Of a stretch of 15,485 nt of DNA, positions 1 to 8,117 are shown one piece after another. A program made the position numbers and the translations under genes. Numbering within the stretch: the stretch's first letter is position 1; each line of letters starts with the position of its first letter. Below the pieces are notes generated by a model. That model saw nothing but the letters and a program-made list of their open reading frames with translations, was not told where the DNA came from and ran no database searches. Source of the DNA: Limnohabitans sp. (lineage in GTDB: Bacteria > Planctomycetota > Phycisphaerae > Phycisphaerales > SM1A02); the NCBI GenBank assembly GCA_030054275.1, contig JASGCF010000037.1, forward strand, positions 1 to 15,485. Reading direction: 5' to 3'.

Positions 1-2487
1 CTGAACGCCAACTGCTGACGCACACAAGAACCGCCCAGCAAGCGAAACACCCGACAAATACGCATCTTCGATGCGCGTTCCACGCATCCAATCACCAGCG
101 ATGCCGAGGCCATTCGCACCTTCGTACGCGCTTCCGAGACCGCTTTCACCGGACGCAAGAGCGAATCGCCAACGATGTGCTTGCATATGAGTCGGCGTCG
201 GCAGCGATACCCCTGATGCAGCGCACAACTGCGTCAATGCGCCAGCGAGATCCGGTGCGACTTCTTCGGGGGTGCGCTCAAGTCGTTCTTCAGACCACTC
301 TGGACGCGCGAGCAAAACCCAGCGATCGAATCCATCGTTGGTTCGCCCTGGCTTCGACGAAACACGAGAAATCCACGCAAGCGTCGCACCAACTGTTGGC
401 GCACCGGCAAGTACTTCCGCATGATCGAGCGGAAGTTCCACGCGACGATCACTTGCCCACATCAAAGACCATGTCGCACGCATCGCGCAGCGGGTCGCGA
501 TGTGCGCGAGCGCTGGTGCGTGAGGACCAAGGAGCTGTGCGGTCTGAGGTGCAGGTGCTGTCGTCAAAACCGCATCAAATGGTCCATGCGTCTGTCGAGT
601 CCCATCGCGTCCGTCACAAGAAAGAAACCAACCTTCCGGTGATCTCACGAGCGCCGCAACTCGCAATTCCACGCGCAGCGGAATCTCGCGCGCGAGGTGC
701 GCACACAGCGCGCTCATCGATGGAGTTGCGACAAAGCGGGTCGGCGGCTCGATCAATCGCACACCTGTTGCTCCGCACTCTGCAAATCGTGCGTGCCACG
801 GCGCAACCACTCCCGTCTCAACCCAGTATTCCACGCGCGCCATGAAGCGCGAGTCGCGCGCTGTGAAATACTGCGCACCGTGGTCAAACGCGCCGTGCTC
901 GCCACGACGCGTACTCATGCGTCCGCCCGCGCCGCGTGACTTCTCGAAGATCGTGACATCGACGCCATGATCGGCAAGTACGCGCGCACAGGCCGCACCC
1001 GAAATTCCGGCGCCAATCACGGCGACACGATGCGGTCGCGTGCGTCGATGCACGATGCTCGCAAATCGCTCAAGATCAAGTCGCGATGCATGTTCCGCTG
1101 TAGAGCGCGGCCTCACCGTGCCAAAGACAGGAATTTCCGGTGAGAACGCGCGATCGAACAAGCCCAAGCACCAAAGAAGCCCGCCGTAACTCGCTGGATC
1201 CGCGCCATCAAGCGCGAATCGATTGTTCAAATCGATCAAGGTCGACAGCGCATGCTCCGGCGATCGCGTCCAGCCGATGAGCGCCTTTCCCCAGGTCATG
1301 CGCACATTGTTGTGTAACTCGCCATGCGCGACGAGTGAGTGCTGCGCCAAGTCCCACAACCGATCACCAGTCTCACCAAACATGAGACGCTCGCGCGGCA
1401 TCACCGTGCGCGCGTCCGACGCATGGGCACGCAGCGTACGCCGCGCCCAACTTGGCAAGGCATCAATCGATGCGTGATCGGGAACATGGCGACACCACTG
1501 ATACGCCAATTCGCGCCAAACAAGCAGTTCCTCGAGGTATTTCGACGCTCCATCGGCATGAGCCTCGCGTGCCACGCGGAAGGGCGACACCATGCCGTAA
1601 TGGAGATACGCCGACATACGCGATGTGGCTGGCAGCGCAGCATCGTTGCGATCGCGCTCGTAGTTTGCGAGGCGCGTGGCGCGAAACTCACTCCACCGCG
1701 CAAGCCCCGCGCGCGAACCACCCCGCGTATCGGCAACGGGACCAATCGAGTGATCGATGTCGAGCGACGCGATGACCGATGGAATATCGAGCGATTCCCA
1801 GTGAATCTCTGGCAAGCCGTGCTCAACCATTCCCAAGCGGTGACGCGACCAATCGCGTCGCGGCCATGACTGCGGAACACGCTGCTCCCGCTCGCGTTCT
1901 GTGGCGTCACGGAATGCAAACGCGCGATCAAACACGCCATCGACGCGGTTCATGGGTACGACACACGCAGTGTCCACGGCCACCAAAGGTCGCGAGAATC
2001 GACGTGCAATCGAGGCCATCCATGACGGAAATGGTGCGGCTGGAAAGTCCTCCGTCACAATCACGGACGCGCGTGCCGCGATGTGATCGAGCGACTCATC
2101 TGGCCGAACCGAGGCATCAAGCGACGCCGCAAATGGCACTCCGATAGCGGCAAGCTCGAAGGCAAAGTCGCGCATGCCCTCGAGCACAAACGCGGCGTGG
2201 CGATCCGAGAGGTACGGGTGACTTCCTGCCAACGTGCTCAGCACGAGCAGGGGAAGATGCAACCGCTCCGCGAGCTCCGCGGCCAACTCAAGCGCAGGAT
2301 TTTCTTCAACTCGAAGTGCGTGATGTGCCCAATACAAGACACACGAAGCTCCCCGCGCCGGCTCACCCCCGCCGACGAGCGATGCACGCTCGACGAGGTG
2401 GCGCGACAACGAAGCCAATAAACGACCGATCGGCGGACCGCCGATCTCGCTCCAATCGTCCGAGGAATGACTTTCGCGAGGGAACAC
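1..2487 (-). CDS. Class II-like DNA photolyase fused to renalase-like FAD amine oxidase (3' end outside window)
   Basis: A single minus-strand frame is open for about 829 codons without a stop and runs off the left edge. Residues about 50-475 resemble class II CPD photolyases, which use FAD and light to split pyrimidine dimers: VLYWAHHALRVEENPAL at 50, an MSAYLHYG motif near 291, EELLVWRELAY near 319, RMTWGK at 396-401, LNNRFALDGADPASYGG near 420-436 and PVFGTVRP near 453. After a linker, a second Rossmann FAD domain starts near 489 (VIGAGISG, Gly 492/494/497), with acidic E515, then GGRMSTRR (about 519-526) and a C-terminal GDWMRGTRIEDAYLSG near 798. That is the pattern of COG3380/renalase-like FAD oxidoreductases, and only a short tail seems to be missing. 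The in-frame stop upstream is at 2560-2562. No ATG precedes the photolyase fold, so GTG at 2485-2487 is a provisional start without a clear ribosome site. Fold assignment is strong; the oxidase substrate is unknown. Confidence 0.9.
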   Translation of the reverse strand, partial: MFPRESHSSDDWSEIGGPPIGRLLASLSRHLVERASLVGGGEPARGASCVLYWAHHALRVEENPALELAAELAERLHLPLLVLSTLAGSHPYLSDRHAAFVLEGMRDFAFELAAIGVPFAASLDASVRPDESLDHIAARASVIVTEDFPAAPFPSWMASIARRFSRPLVAVDTACVVPMNRVDGVFDRAFAFRDATEREREQRVPQSWPRRDWSRHRLGMVEHGLPEIHWESLDIPSVIASLDIDHSIGPVADTRGGSRAGLARWSEFRATRLANYERDRNDAALPATSRMSAYLHYGMVSPFRVAREAHADGASKYLEELLVWRELAYQWCRHVPDHASIDALPSWARRTLRAHASDARTVMPRERLMFGETGDRLWDLAQHSLVAHGELHNNVRMTWGKALIGWTRSPEHALSTLIDLNNRFALDGADPASYGGLLWCLGLFDRAFSPEIPVFGTVRPRSTAEHASRLDLERFASIVHRRTRPHRVAVIGAGISGAACARVLADHGVDVTIFEKSRGAGGRMSTRRGEHGAFDHGAQYFTARDSRFMARVEYWVETGVVAPWHARFAECGATGVRLIEPPTRFVATPSMSALCAHLAREIPLRVELRVAALVRSPEGWFLSCDGRDGTRQTHGPFDAVLTTAPAPQTAQLLGPHAPALAHIATRCAMRATWSLMWASDRRVELPLDHAEVLAGAPTVGATLAWISRVSSKPGRTNDGFDRWVLLARPEWSEERLERTPEEVAPDLAGALTQLCAASGVSLPTPTHMQAHRWRFALASGESGLGSAYEGANGLGIAGDWMRGTRIEDAYLSGVSLAGRFLCASAVGVQ

Positions 2488-2632
2488 GTGGCGCAGGCTT
2501 CGCCACCGAAATTTCCGAGATTCGACCCGCGAAAAAACACCTGAACTTCCCGCGTCGCTTTATCCTCGCGCTTGTTGCTCCGCTGCTGTTCGCTGGCAAT
2601 CTGTCTGTGACGCTCGCGCGCTCGTCGGATCC
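2488..2632. promoter_or_regulatory. Divergent intergenic region between photolyase fusion and efflux operon
   Basis: These 145 bp separate two divergently oriented genes, so promoters for both are expected here or slightly inside the flanking genes. No convincing -35/-10 pair was found. A weak AT-rich TTTATCC lies at 2559-2565. This is a positional inference only. Confidence 0.3.
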
Positions 2633-3148
2633 ATGCACAAGTTCTCCGACCAACTGCTTGGCAAGGCCGCCATCCTGCTTCTCGCAGCGTGGACGCTCTT
2701 TTGCTGCTGCGAAAAGCGGCAGATGGCCAGTTGGGTGCTCCCGCAGCTTGCGGTTGGGACAGCCGACGCGCAGTCATCCTCGCCCCACAGGGTAGACCTT
2801 CCGGCGTGCTGCCGGAGTTGCGATGGAGTTGTGCGAGATACCGCCACCAATTCGTGCCCGACGAACCCGCTCGTCAGCGACGAAGCCCCTTGCCAATCCC
2901 CGCAGCCCGACGATGACTCTGATCATCCGCGAGGCTGCTGTGCGGCGTGCTGTATCAAGCATCTCAAGGCCGCGACGGCACTCAAACTAGCCGTTGACAC
3001 GGTTGGAAACGAGTTACCGCTCGCACTCTGCGAAGCACCGCTGCAGCGCTCGAGAAGCCGTGTGGAGCAGTGCGTCGTGCCTCAACTTGGACAACCTCCT
3101 CCGTCTCGACCCTCGACGTTGGTTGTCTCCGCGCGATGGCGCGTGTGA
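2633..3148 (+). CDS. Small Cys-rich exported protein, first gene of efflux operon
   Basis: This 171-residue protein has a hydrophobic N-terminal segment (about residues 9-23) ending in FCCC, which looks like a signal peptide or membrane anchor. It has 14 cysteines, many paired or clustered: C24-26, C59/60/63, C75, C87, C102/103/106/107 (CCAACC), C133 and C147, plus an acidic stretch around 85-98. The clusters could bind a soft metal or form disulfides. I do not recognise a named family. From memory, planctomycetes carry small Cys/His-rich exported proteins before heavy-metal efflux operons, and this fits that style. The start is the first ATG in frame, with only a weak ribosome site. It is followed by a hairpin and then the TolC-like gene. 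High-GC chance ORFs are common, so reality is likely but not certain. Confidence 0.62.
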   Translation: MHKFSDQLLGKAAILLLAAWTLFCCCEKRQMASWVLPQLAVGTADAQSSSPHRVDLPACCRSCDGVVRDTATNSCPTNPLVSDEAPCQSPQPDDDSDHPRGCCAACCIKHLKAATALKLAVDTVGNELPLALCEAPLQRSRSRVEQCVVPQLGQPPPSRPSTLVVSARWRV

Positions 3149-3193
3149 AGTCGCCAGAGGTGCTTTGGACGTATCCCAAACACCTCGACGACT
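3149..3193 (+). other. Intercistronic stem-loop after the Cys-rich gene
   Basis: Directly after the TGA, AGTCG (3149-3153) pairs with CGACT (3189-3193). Inside it, GAGGTG-C-TTTGG (3157-3168) pairs with CCAAACACCTC (3176-3186) with one bulged C, leaving a loop of about 7 nt. That gives 16 base pairs in total. No T-tract follows, so it is not a classical intrinsic terminator. It could be an mRNA stability element, a processing site or an attenuator that sets the ratio of the first gene to the rest of the operon. Confidence 0.5.
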
Positions 3194-3227
3194 GGTCATC
3201 ACACGCTCCTCTCACGCGAGAGATCAC

Positions 3228-4667
3228 ATGCAGCCAATCGCTCTCTACACACAATTCATACGCTCGCAACCAGCCTTCGCAATCGCCTGCGTGCTGATCG
3301 CTGGTGGAACTTCTTGTACGTCGAGGCAGACAACGTCCTCTACTCCTACGCCGCTCGCCGAGATATCCCTTCCCGGGCCACTTCCAGAGCTACCTACCGA
3401 GCCACACGCCGAACCAAGTGCCGAACCAAGTGCTGAACCACGTGCCGCTTTTCAACCGACTTCCATCGATGAGATCACAGCACGTGCGCTTCGACGATCA
3501 CTTCGTGTTCAAGAACGCAAGGCCTTGCTCGATGCGATCCGAAGTGATGTCGACGCACTTTGTTTGCCGCCTGATCCTTCACTTGCGCTGTCGCTCGGAC
3601 TTCCAGTGGATGGCGTTGACGGAGATGCGTTCAGCATTTCATTGATGTCCGGAATCGGCTGGCTCCTCCAGCGCGATGCACTACGCGCCGAAGCCGACGC
3701 GCTCTTGTCCGCACGCGCGCAAGATCTGCTGGCGACCTCGATCGAAACTGCAGCAGACGCGCGACATCTCACGCGTGTGGTCATTGCAACTTCCGAGGCC
3801 GCCCTTGCCGCGGAACGTCGAAAAGTGGCTGAAGCGGCGTCGCTGCATGCTCTCGAAGTCGCTGCCGCGGTCGGCGAAGCACGATCCGAAATGGTCGCAG
3901 CCGCGAAATCGTCGTATCTCGGAGCGGCTCGCGAACATCGGCGGCGCGAAGAAGCGCACATGCGAGCGCGGGCGCAACTTGCGTCCCTCTTGCAGATTTC
4001 GGAGCCATTGCTTGATCTCACCAAGATCTCGCGTCAATCGCTCGAAGCCATGCGAGACCTCCACGACTCGCCGTACCGCGACAGTCCGGCTGTATTCGCG
4101 GCGCGCGCGCGGTGGACCGAAGCGCAACGCGAACTACAAGCAACGCAAAGCATCTTCTCTCTTGACGAGGGCGTCGGCGCAGGCTTCTCACGCGACCTAG
4201 AGGGCCGCAAGTCGATCAATGCCATGTTGACGATTCAGCTTCCGTTGTTCCGGCAGACATACGAAATCGCGGCGCAACAGGCGCGCGTTCAAGCGGCGGA
4301 GTTTGCGGTCCGTGAAGCGCAACGCATGCGCACACTTGAACGAACAGAGCTGTTGCTGCAACGCGATAGCGCGGTGGCACAGTACGGCTATGCACAGGAA
4401 GCGCTCGCGTACTCGCGTGCCACGCTTCAAGCAATGGAAGCGGCTGTTGATGCGGGCGAATTGGCGCCGCAGGAACTTCGATCCGCGCAATCGAAGTTTG
4501 CCATGCAGCAATACGAGGCACTCGATGCCGCGATCGCTGCATCCGCCGCGCATGCAGCGTATGAACGGCTCTTCTCGGCAGAAATCGCGTCTCTGCAGGT
4601 GTCACGAATCGATTCGAAAAATACCCACCCGTCATGGAGTGACGACACGATTGGAGTGACGCCATGA
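3228..4667 (+). CDS. TolC-family outer-membrane efflux protein
   Basis: Predicted to form the trimeric outer-membrane duct of a tripartite exporter. From ATG 3228 (preceded by GCGAGAG) it has 479 residues. The leader has a hydrophobic core (about 14-27) ending in GGTSC with C30, an imperfect lipobox, so lipid attachment is possible but not certain. A Pro/Glu/Ser spacer (about 48-75) contains an EPxA repeat. The rest is Ala/Glu/Arg/Gln-rich helix typical of outer membrane efflux proteins, in two similar halves (about 78-275 and 290-470), with strand-like LALSLGL and INAMLTIQLPLF segments where TolC proteins cross the membrane. The frame is open upstream to 2994, but that part overlaps the Cys-rich gene and lacks a leader. 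Its stop overlaps the next start (ATGA at 4664-4667), so translation is coupled to the fusion protein. Confidence 0.88.
   Translation: MQPIALYTQFIRSQPAFAIACVLIAGGTSCTSRQTTSSTPTPLAEISLPGPLPELPTEPHAEPSAEPSAEPRAAFQPTSIDEITARALRRSLRVQERKALLDAIRSDVDALCLPPDPSLALSLGLPVDGVDGDAFSISLMSGIGWLLQRDALRAEADALLSARAQDLLATSIETAADARHLTRVVIATSEAALAAERRKVAEAASLHALEVAAAVGEARSEMVAAAKSSYLGAAREHRRREEAHMRARAQLASLLQISEPLLDLTKISRQSLEAMRDLHDSPYRDSPAVFAARARWTEAQRELQATQSIFSLDEGVGAGFSRDLEGRKSINAMLTIQLPLFRQTYEIAAQQARVQAAEFAVREAQRMRTLERTELLLQRDSAVAQYGYAQEALAYSRATLQAMEAAVDAGELAPQELRSAQSKFAMQQYEALDAAIAASAAHAAYERLFSAEIASLQVSRIDSKNTHPSWSDDTIGVTP
3399..3446 (+). repeat. Four 12-bp tandem units encoding EPxA in the TolC spacer
   Basis: Four in-frame units, GAGCCACACGCC, GAACCAAGTGCC, GAACCAAGTGCT and GAACCACGTGCC, encode EPHA-EPSA-EPSA-EPRA. 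They lie between the leader peptide and the folded part of the TolC-like protein. The low-complexity spacer probably tethers the duct away from the membrane anchor and could vary in copy number. Confidence 0.9.
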
Positions 4668-6229
4668 GGTACTCATCCTCAGGATTCACAGTTTCTCGCG
4701 CAACGTTGGTTCGTGTCGTGGCACGAACAGTGGTTCCACTCGGCATCGTGGGCGGCGCCCTCGTACTCCTGATGTATACGAGTCGTGATGCACTGCGCAC
4801 TGCCCCGAAGATCCGTGTCACACCAGTGGTTCTCGTGGCGACAATGGCTCGCGTGCAGGACACTACGGCGAGTGGAATTCTGGCTGCTGGCTGGATCGAG
4901 CCCGCTCCGTTCGCCACCGAGATTCCCGCACTCCGCTCCGGTGTCGTGACAGCCATTCACGCACTCGAAGGTGACTCGGTACACGCTGGAGATCTACTTT
5001 GCTCACTCTCAAGTGAGCACGAGCAACTCGTACTTCGCGAGCGCGAAGCACTGCTACAGGCTGCAGAAGCTGAACTCGCCGTCGCGACCGCGCAACGCGA
5101 GAGCGCTCAACTTGCGCTTGATCGTGGAATCGAGTTGAAACAAATCCGTGCCGAACGCGAAGCGCAACTGGCGGAAGCAGAAGCCGCGGTACGTCTTCTT
5201 CCGGATGAGATTGCAGAGACCACAGCACTGCGCAACGCTGCAGACGACGAGCGCACTCGGAAGGAGAAACTCGTTGAAACTGGCGGCGCCTCGCTTGGCG
5301 AAGTGACTCGACTCGCGCTGCGTGTCGCAGCACTCGATGCGAAGCTTCACGCACTGAACACCGAAGCACCGGCGCGCGCAGCCACGCTGCGGACCGCACA
5401 AGAACTCCTCGCACTTGCAACGGCAGACGAAGCTCTACGTCCGGCGGCGAGGATCACGCTTGCCGAGCGCGAAGAGCAACTACGCGCACGAGTCCACGCT
5501 CGCGATGCTGCACGAGCCCTTCGTGATATGGCTTCCCTCGCCGTCGAACGCAGCGAAATTCGCGCCGCGAAAGACGCAGTCGTACTTGCGAGACGAGTCA
5601 ACATTGGTTCGACAGTCGGGCCCAATGGCGAAGCGCCGTTTGTCTTGTATGAGCCAACGCGATTGCAAGTTCGGTGTGACGTACCACTCAAGGATGCCGC
5701 GCGACTTGCGGTTGGGCAAGCCGCCGAGATTCGGATCGAGAGCACGCGAGACGAGATGTACCGTGGAACTGTGGCACGGATCGATCCGGTCGCGGACATC
5801 CAGAAGAACACGGTGCGGTGCAAAATCGTCATCGAACAAACCGCTGCGAATGCACAGGCCCAGCCTCTCTTGAGACCGGAAATGTTGGTGCGCGTTCGTA
5901 TCGAGCCTCGCTCCGCCGACGCGACCAGTGCGACGCGTGAAGGGGTCGCGATCCCAACCCGCGCGATCATCGATCGCAATGGGTCGCGCGCATCCGTCTG
6001 GACGACGCAACCCGATGGAGCGGTATCGCGACTCGTGCCGCGCGAGGTGGAGTTAGGGGCGGAACGCGCGCCAGGTTGGATCGAGGTTTTGTCTGGCCTC
6101 GCAGCCGGCGATCGGGTTGTGCTTGATACGGGCGAGAGAGCGTTGCTCGTCGAAGGATCTCGCGTTCAGCCCGAAGAGGTTCTTGAGCCAAATTCTGTGG
6201 AGCCGAGCCAGTTGGAGCCAGACGCATGA
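4664..6229 (+). CDS. HlyD/MacA-type membrane fusion protein of ABC exporter
   Basis: Periplasmic adaptor that would join the inner-membrane ABC complex to the TolC duct. It has 521 residues. One N-terminal membrane segment (about 21-38) anchors it. A lipoyl half-domain follows (about 85-113; RSGVVTAIHALEGDSVHAGDLL), then a long Ala/Glu/Arg coiled-coil hairpin (about 115-290) that would contact TolC. Next come the second lipoyl half (about 297-330; IRAAKDAVVLARRVNIGSTV), a beta-barrel (about 333-415) and a membrane-proximal domain (about 428-500) containing VAIPTRAIIDRNG and VLSGLAAGDRVVLD. The hairpin is long for MacA, suggesting a deep periplasmic reach. Start ATG 4664 has GGAG 8 nt upstream and overlaps the TolC stop; its own stop overlaps the ATPase start (ATGA at 6226-6229). 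Confidence 0.93.
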   Translation: MRYSSSGFTVSRATLVRVVARTVVPLGIVGGALVLLMYTSRDALRTAPKIRVTPVVLVATMARVQDTTASGILAAGWIEPAPFATEIPALRSGVVTAIHALEGDSVHAGDLLCSLSSEHEQLVLREREALLQAAEAELAVATAQRESAQLALDRGIELKQIRAEREAQLAEAEAAVRLLPDEIAETTALRNAADDERTRKEKLVETGGASLGEVTRLALRVAALDAKLHALNTEAPARAATLRTAQELLALATADEALRPAARITLAEREEQLRARVHARDAARALRDMASLAVERSEIRAAKDAVVLARRVNIGSTVGPNGEAPFVLYEPTRLQVRCDVPLKDAARLAVGQAAEIRIESTRDEMYRGTVARIDPVADIQKNTVRCKIVIEQTAANAQAQPLLRPEMLVRVRIEPRSADATSATREGVAIPTRAIIDRNGSRASVWTTQPDGAVSRLVPREVELGAERAPGWIEVLSGLAAGDRVVLDTGERALLVEGSRVQPEEVLEPNSVEPSQLEPDA

Positions 6230-6954
6230 CCGCGAATGCACGAACATCATCAGAGCTCGGCGATCGTGCATGGATTCGCGCGCGCGCGCTTCGCAAGGTG
6301 TATCACCGTGGCTCCAACGAAATCGTTCCGCTTGCTCGTCTCGATCTCGACATTGCACGCGGGGACTTCGTATCGCTCATGGGGCCATCTGGATCTGGAA
6401 AGACGACGTTGTTGAATCTACTTGCAGGGATCGACAACGCGACATCCGGAGATCTCTGGATTGGCGGCAACAATCTTGCAGAAATGCGCAGGGACGCGCT
6501 TGCTGCGTGGCGTGCCCGTGAAGTCGGCATCATCTTCCAGTCGTACAACTTGATCCCTGTGCTCACCGCGTTCGAGAATGTCGAGTTGCCTCTGCTGCTC
6601 TCACCGCTCGGTCGACGCGAGCGTGCCAAGCGAACCATGGAAGCTCTCGTCACTGTTGGACTTGGCGATCGCGCCGAGCACTTCCCTTCGCAACTTTCCG
6701 GTGGGCAAGAGCAACGTGTCGCAATTGCGCGCGCCATTGTGGCGCAGCCACCACTGCTGCTTGCAGATGAACCCACAGGCGACCTCGACCGCGAGAGTGC
6801 AGAGTTGGTGCTTGAGCTGTTGTGCCGCCTCAACACGCAGCACGCAATGACCATTGTCATGGTGACACACGACCCGCGTGCCGCGGCGCGAGCCCACACA
6901 CGGCTCTTTCTTGAGAAAGGCGAACTCGTTCGCAGAGAAGAGGTTGCCTTGTGA
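6226..6954 (+). CDS. ABC transporter ATPase, MacB/LolD type
   Basis: Cytoplasmic ATPase that powers the exporter. It has 242 residues with all hallmarks intact: Walker A GPSGSGKT (53-60), Q-loop Q105 within IIFQSYNLIPVLTAFENVELPL, signature LSGGQ (157-161; followed by EQRVAIARA), Walker B LLLADE (177-182) with D-loop GDLD, and switch H215 in VTHD. The NLIPVLTAFENVELPL stretch is characteristic of the LolD/MacB/SalX group, which pairs with FtsX-type permeases using mechanotransmission rather than a classical transport channel. ATGA and GTGA overlaps with both neighbours show tight coupling. The substrate cannot be read from this subunit. Confidence 0.96.
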   Translation: MTANARTSSELGDRAWIRARALRKVYHRGSNEIVPLARLDLDIARGDFVSLMGPSGSGKTTLLNLLAGIDNATSGDLWIGGNNLAEMRRDALAAWRAREVGIIFQSYNLIPVLTAFENVELPLLLSPLGRRERAKRTMEALVTVGLGDRAEHFPSQLSGGQEQRVAIARAIVAQPPLLLADEPTGDLDRESAELVLELLCRLNTQHAMTIVMVTHDPRAAARAHTRLFLEKGELVRREEVAL

Positions 6955-8117
6955 GCGTGACAACTTCCATGACCCGACCGATGGTGCTGGCATGCAAGAT
7001 GCTCGCGCGACATCGAATTCGGCTTATTCTCACGGTACTCGGAATCGCGATCGCGAGTTTTCTGTTCGCTGCGGAACAAGCCGTCCGCGATGGCGTTCAC
7101 GAAGCGACGGCCGCGCATGCTGCGGAAACGCGACTCATCGTGTATCGCGCAAATCGGTTCTGCCCATTCACAAGCCGCGTGCCCGAGTCGTACACCGATG
7201 ACATCGCACGCATCGATGGGGTGGCCAGTGTTGCGCCAATGCAGATTGCCGTATCCAACTGTCGCGCGAGTCTCGATGTGGTGGTCTTCCGCGGGGTACG
7301 CGCGGTCGACGCCGAGCGAATTCTCGCCAAGCGTCTTCACTTTGTCGAAGGATCGCTTGCACAGTTTCTTGCACGCGGCGACGGCGCACTTGTTGGCCGC
7401 GCGCTCGCATCTCGACGGGGATTTCGCGTTGGCGACCGCTTCAGCTCTGCAGGCATCACCGTGACCGTTGCGGGAATTGTTGATGCGAACGGACCACAAG
7501 ACCGCAACGCGTGTTATGTCCAACTCCCCTTCCTTCAATCGGCGCTTGGAGGACAGATTGGCGGCGAGGTCACGCAGTTTGAAGTGGAGGTCCAAGATCC
7601 TGCACAACTCGAACGTGTTGCCACGGCGATTGACGCACGATTCGCCACCGATCGCGCGCCCACATCAACGCGCAGTGAACGCGCGTTTGCCGCGCGAGCC
7701 GCTGAAGACATCGTTGCAATTTCACGATTTGCTGGGCTCCTCGCATTTGGCGCGCTTGCCGCCATTTTCGCGCTCGTAGCCAATGCAATTGTGCTGTCCC
7801 TCGAGGGCCGAAATCGTGAATTCGCCATTCTTCAATCGATCGGCTTTCGCACCCATTCGATCTTCTGCATGATTCTCGCGGAAGCCGCGTGTATGGCGGT
7901 TGTTGGCGCACTCATTGGCGCAGGCCTCGCTCAAATTGTGTTGTCACTTGGGAACTTCGGAATTGGCGCGGAAGGCGTGCTTCTTGAATTCCGGCCATCA
8001 TTTGTCGGACTTTCCACAAGTTTGCTCGCATCGCTTGTCGTGGGCATCGCAGCCGGCTTCCTTCCAGCACTCGCAGCATCGCGACGCGGAATTGCAGAGC
8101 AAACGAGGCTTGCATGA
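6951..8117 (+). CDS. FtsX/MacB-type ABC permease, first of pair, with periplasmic cysteines
   Basis: Inner-membrane permease of 388 residues with the four-helix FtsX layout: TM1 about 23-42, a large periplasmic domain about 45-255, TM2 about 262-284, TM3 about 305-332 and TM4 about 353-375. The loop after TM2 (REFAILQSIGFR) is the usual coupling segment that contacts the ATPase. The periplasmic domain has three cysteines, C71 (RFCPFTSRVPESY), C104 (SNCRASLDVV) and C188 (RNACYVQ), which is uncommon for this family and could be disulfides or ligand sites. Start GTG 6951 overlaps the ATPase stop (GTGA) and has AGAGG just upstream; ATG 6969 is an alternative. It probably forms a heterodimer with the next gene product. 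Confidence 0.92.
   Translation: MSVTTSMTRPMVLACKMLARHRIRLILTVLGIAIASFLFAAEQAVRDGVHEATAAHAAETRLIVYRANRFCPFTSRVPESYTDDIARIDGVASVAPMQIAVSNCRASLDVVVFRGVRAVDAERILAKRLHFVEGSLAQFLARGDGALVGRALASRRGFRVGDRFSSAGITVTVAGIVDANGPQDRNACYVQLPFLQSALGGQIGGEVTQFEVEVQDPAQLERVATAIDARFATDRAPTSTRSERAFAARAAEDIVAISRFAGLLAFGALAAIFALVANAIVLSLEGRNREFAILQSIGFRTHSIFCMILAEAACMAVVGALIGAGLAQIVLSLGNFGIGAEGVLLEFRPSFVGLSTSLLASLVVGIAAGFLPALAASRRGIAEQTRLA

Noticed and set aside
177..2147. Several plus-strand open frames of 60-220 codons across the first 2.1 kb.
   Set aside because: They are Arg/Ser/Ala-rich shadows opposite the long photolyase-oxidoreductase frame, which has clear family motifs.
2428..2446. A 19-bp near-perfect palindrome (GATCGGCGG-A-CCGCCGATC) that looks like an operator.
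   Set aside because: It lies within the photolyase frame and is explained by the palindromic peptide IGGPPI near its N-terminus.
2541..2625. A signal peptide-like reading (NFPRRFILALVAPLLFAG) in another plus frame before the Cys-rich gene.
   Set aside because: It has no ATG or GTG start, is out of frame with the Cys-rich gene, and continues into low-complexity sequence typical of shadow frames.
2994..3227. An upstream extension of the TolC-like frame to 2994.
   Set aside because: It overlaps the Cys-rich gene, would put the leader 78 residues inside the protein, and ATG 3228 gives a proper N-terminal leader.
6303..7607. A 434-codon minus-strand open frame.
   Set aside because: It lies entirely opposite the ABC ATPase and first permease, which have intact motifs, and its translation has no recognisable fold.
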